Shown: in pieces, positions 7,018 to 7,123 of the stretch
How the letters are laid out: each line of letters begins with the position of its first letter
Position numbering within the stretch: position 1 is the stretch's first letter
Source of the DNA: Candidatus Cloacimonadota bacterium
GTDB lineage: Bacteria; Cloacimonadota; Cloacimonadia; JGIOTU-2
NCBI GenBank assembly: GCA_021160355.1
Contig: JAGHCS010000246.1
Location: forward strand, 1 to 7,123
DNA: 7,123 bases
Direction of reading: 5' to 3'
Position numbers and translations under genes: made by a program
Notes under the pieces: model-generated
Seen by the model: only the letters and a program-made list of their open reading frames with translations
Told to the model about the DNA's origin: nothing
Databases searched by the model: none

Positions 7018-7039
7018 AGAAATAATTGTAATTATTTCT
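7018..7039. repeat. 22-bp AT-rich palindrome after the last gene
   Basis: The arms AGAAATAATT (7018-7027) and AATTATTTCT (7030-7039) are exact reverse complements around the dinucleotide GT. It lies 22 bases after the last stop codon in the 127-base non-coding end of the window. It has almost no G/C and no T-run directly after it, so it is a poor classical rho-independent terminator. A weak hairpin at the transcript end, or an operator for the gene beyond the window, are both possible. The rest of 6997-7123 holds no ORF of note. Confidence 0.5.
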
Positions 7040-7108
7040 TGTAAATCATGCATTATATCCGTGTTTCAAATGCGAATTCCATTATAATATTCAAATACTC
7101 TATTAAAC

Positions 7109-7114
7109 TTGACA
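7109..7114 (+). promoter_or_regulatory. Possible -35 element at the window edge
   Basis: TTGACA matches the sigma-70 consensus exactly, but the window stops 9 bases later, so a -10 box cannot be checked. The TATAAT at 7083-7088 is upstream of it and has no convincing -35 partner 15-18 bases before it. The position in a gap after a packed gene cluster fits the start of a new transcription unit. Confidence 0.2.
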
Positions 7115-7123
7115 CAATATTCC

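Noticed and set aside
1..7123. CRISPR arrays, tRNA or rRNA genes, insertion sequences, attachment sites or phage genes.
   Set aside because: I see no direct repeat arrays, no tRNA-like cloverleaf, no transposase motifs and no compositional break; nearly all of the window is accounted for by five genes.

Overview
The window reads as an ordinary chromosomal segment from an AT-rich, Gram-negative-type (diderm) bacterium. It carries five genes, all on the + strand and tightly packed: gyrB, gyrA, a small lipoprotein gene, a thymidine/pyrimidine phosphorylase gene (deoA type), and a short gene whose product looks like an outer-membrane beta-barrel. The lipobox protein and the aromatic-rich, F-terminated strand-forming protein point to an outer membrane. 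The gyrase sequences are not proteobacterial: GyrB is short and lacks the large enterobacterial insertion, and the GyrA quinolone-pocket motif is unusual. My best guess is an FCB-group or neighbouring candidate phylum such as Cloacimonadota. That is a weak inference from sequence feel, not from any search.

Layout. Positions 1-1900 hold gyrB, with the end of its ribosome binding site at the window edge; its promoter lies outside. Eleven bases later, behind a GGAGG site, gyrA runs from 1912 to 4476 and ends in a very acidic tail. Only 3 bases separate gyrA from a lipoprotein gene (4480-5061), so these three genes are probably one transcript. An 89-base AT-rich gap (5062-5150) holds a 22-codon ORF that is in frame with deoA and ends at a TAG just before it. 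deoA follows (5151-6452). After 13 bases comes a probable barrel gene (6466-6996) with an awkward GTG start. The last 127 bases are non-coding and hold a 22-bp AT-rich palindrome and a consensus-like TTGACA at the extreme edge.

How the genes work together. GyrA and GyrB form the A2B2 DNA gyrase that introduces negative supercoils using ATP. The phosphorylase belongs to pyrimidine nucleoside salvage and catabolism. The lipoprotein and the barrel protein are envelope proteins of unknown role with no obvious link to gyrase; close packing, not shared pathway, is what joins them.

I looked for an undescribed system and do not see one. The points most worth a second look are residue changes at three positions of the classical quinolone pocket (GyrA 83 and 87, GyrB 445), an altered GyrA box, the lipoprotein gene coupled to gyrA, the in-frame leader before deoA, and the unclear start of the last gene.
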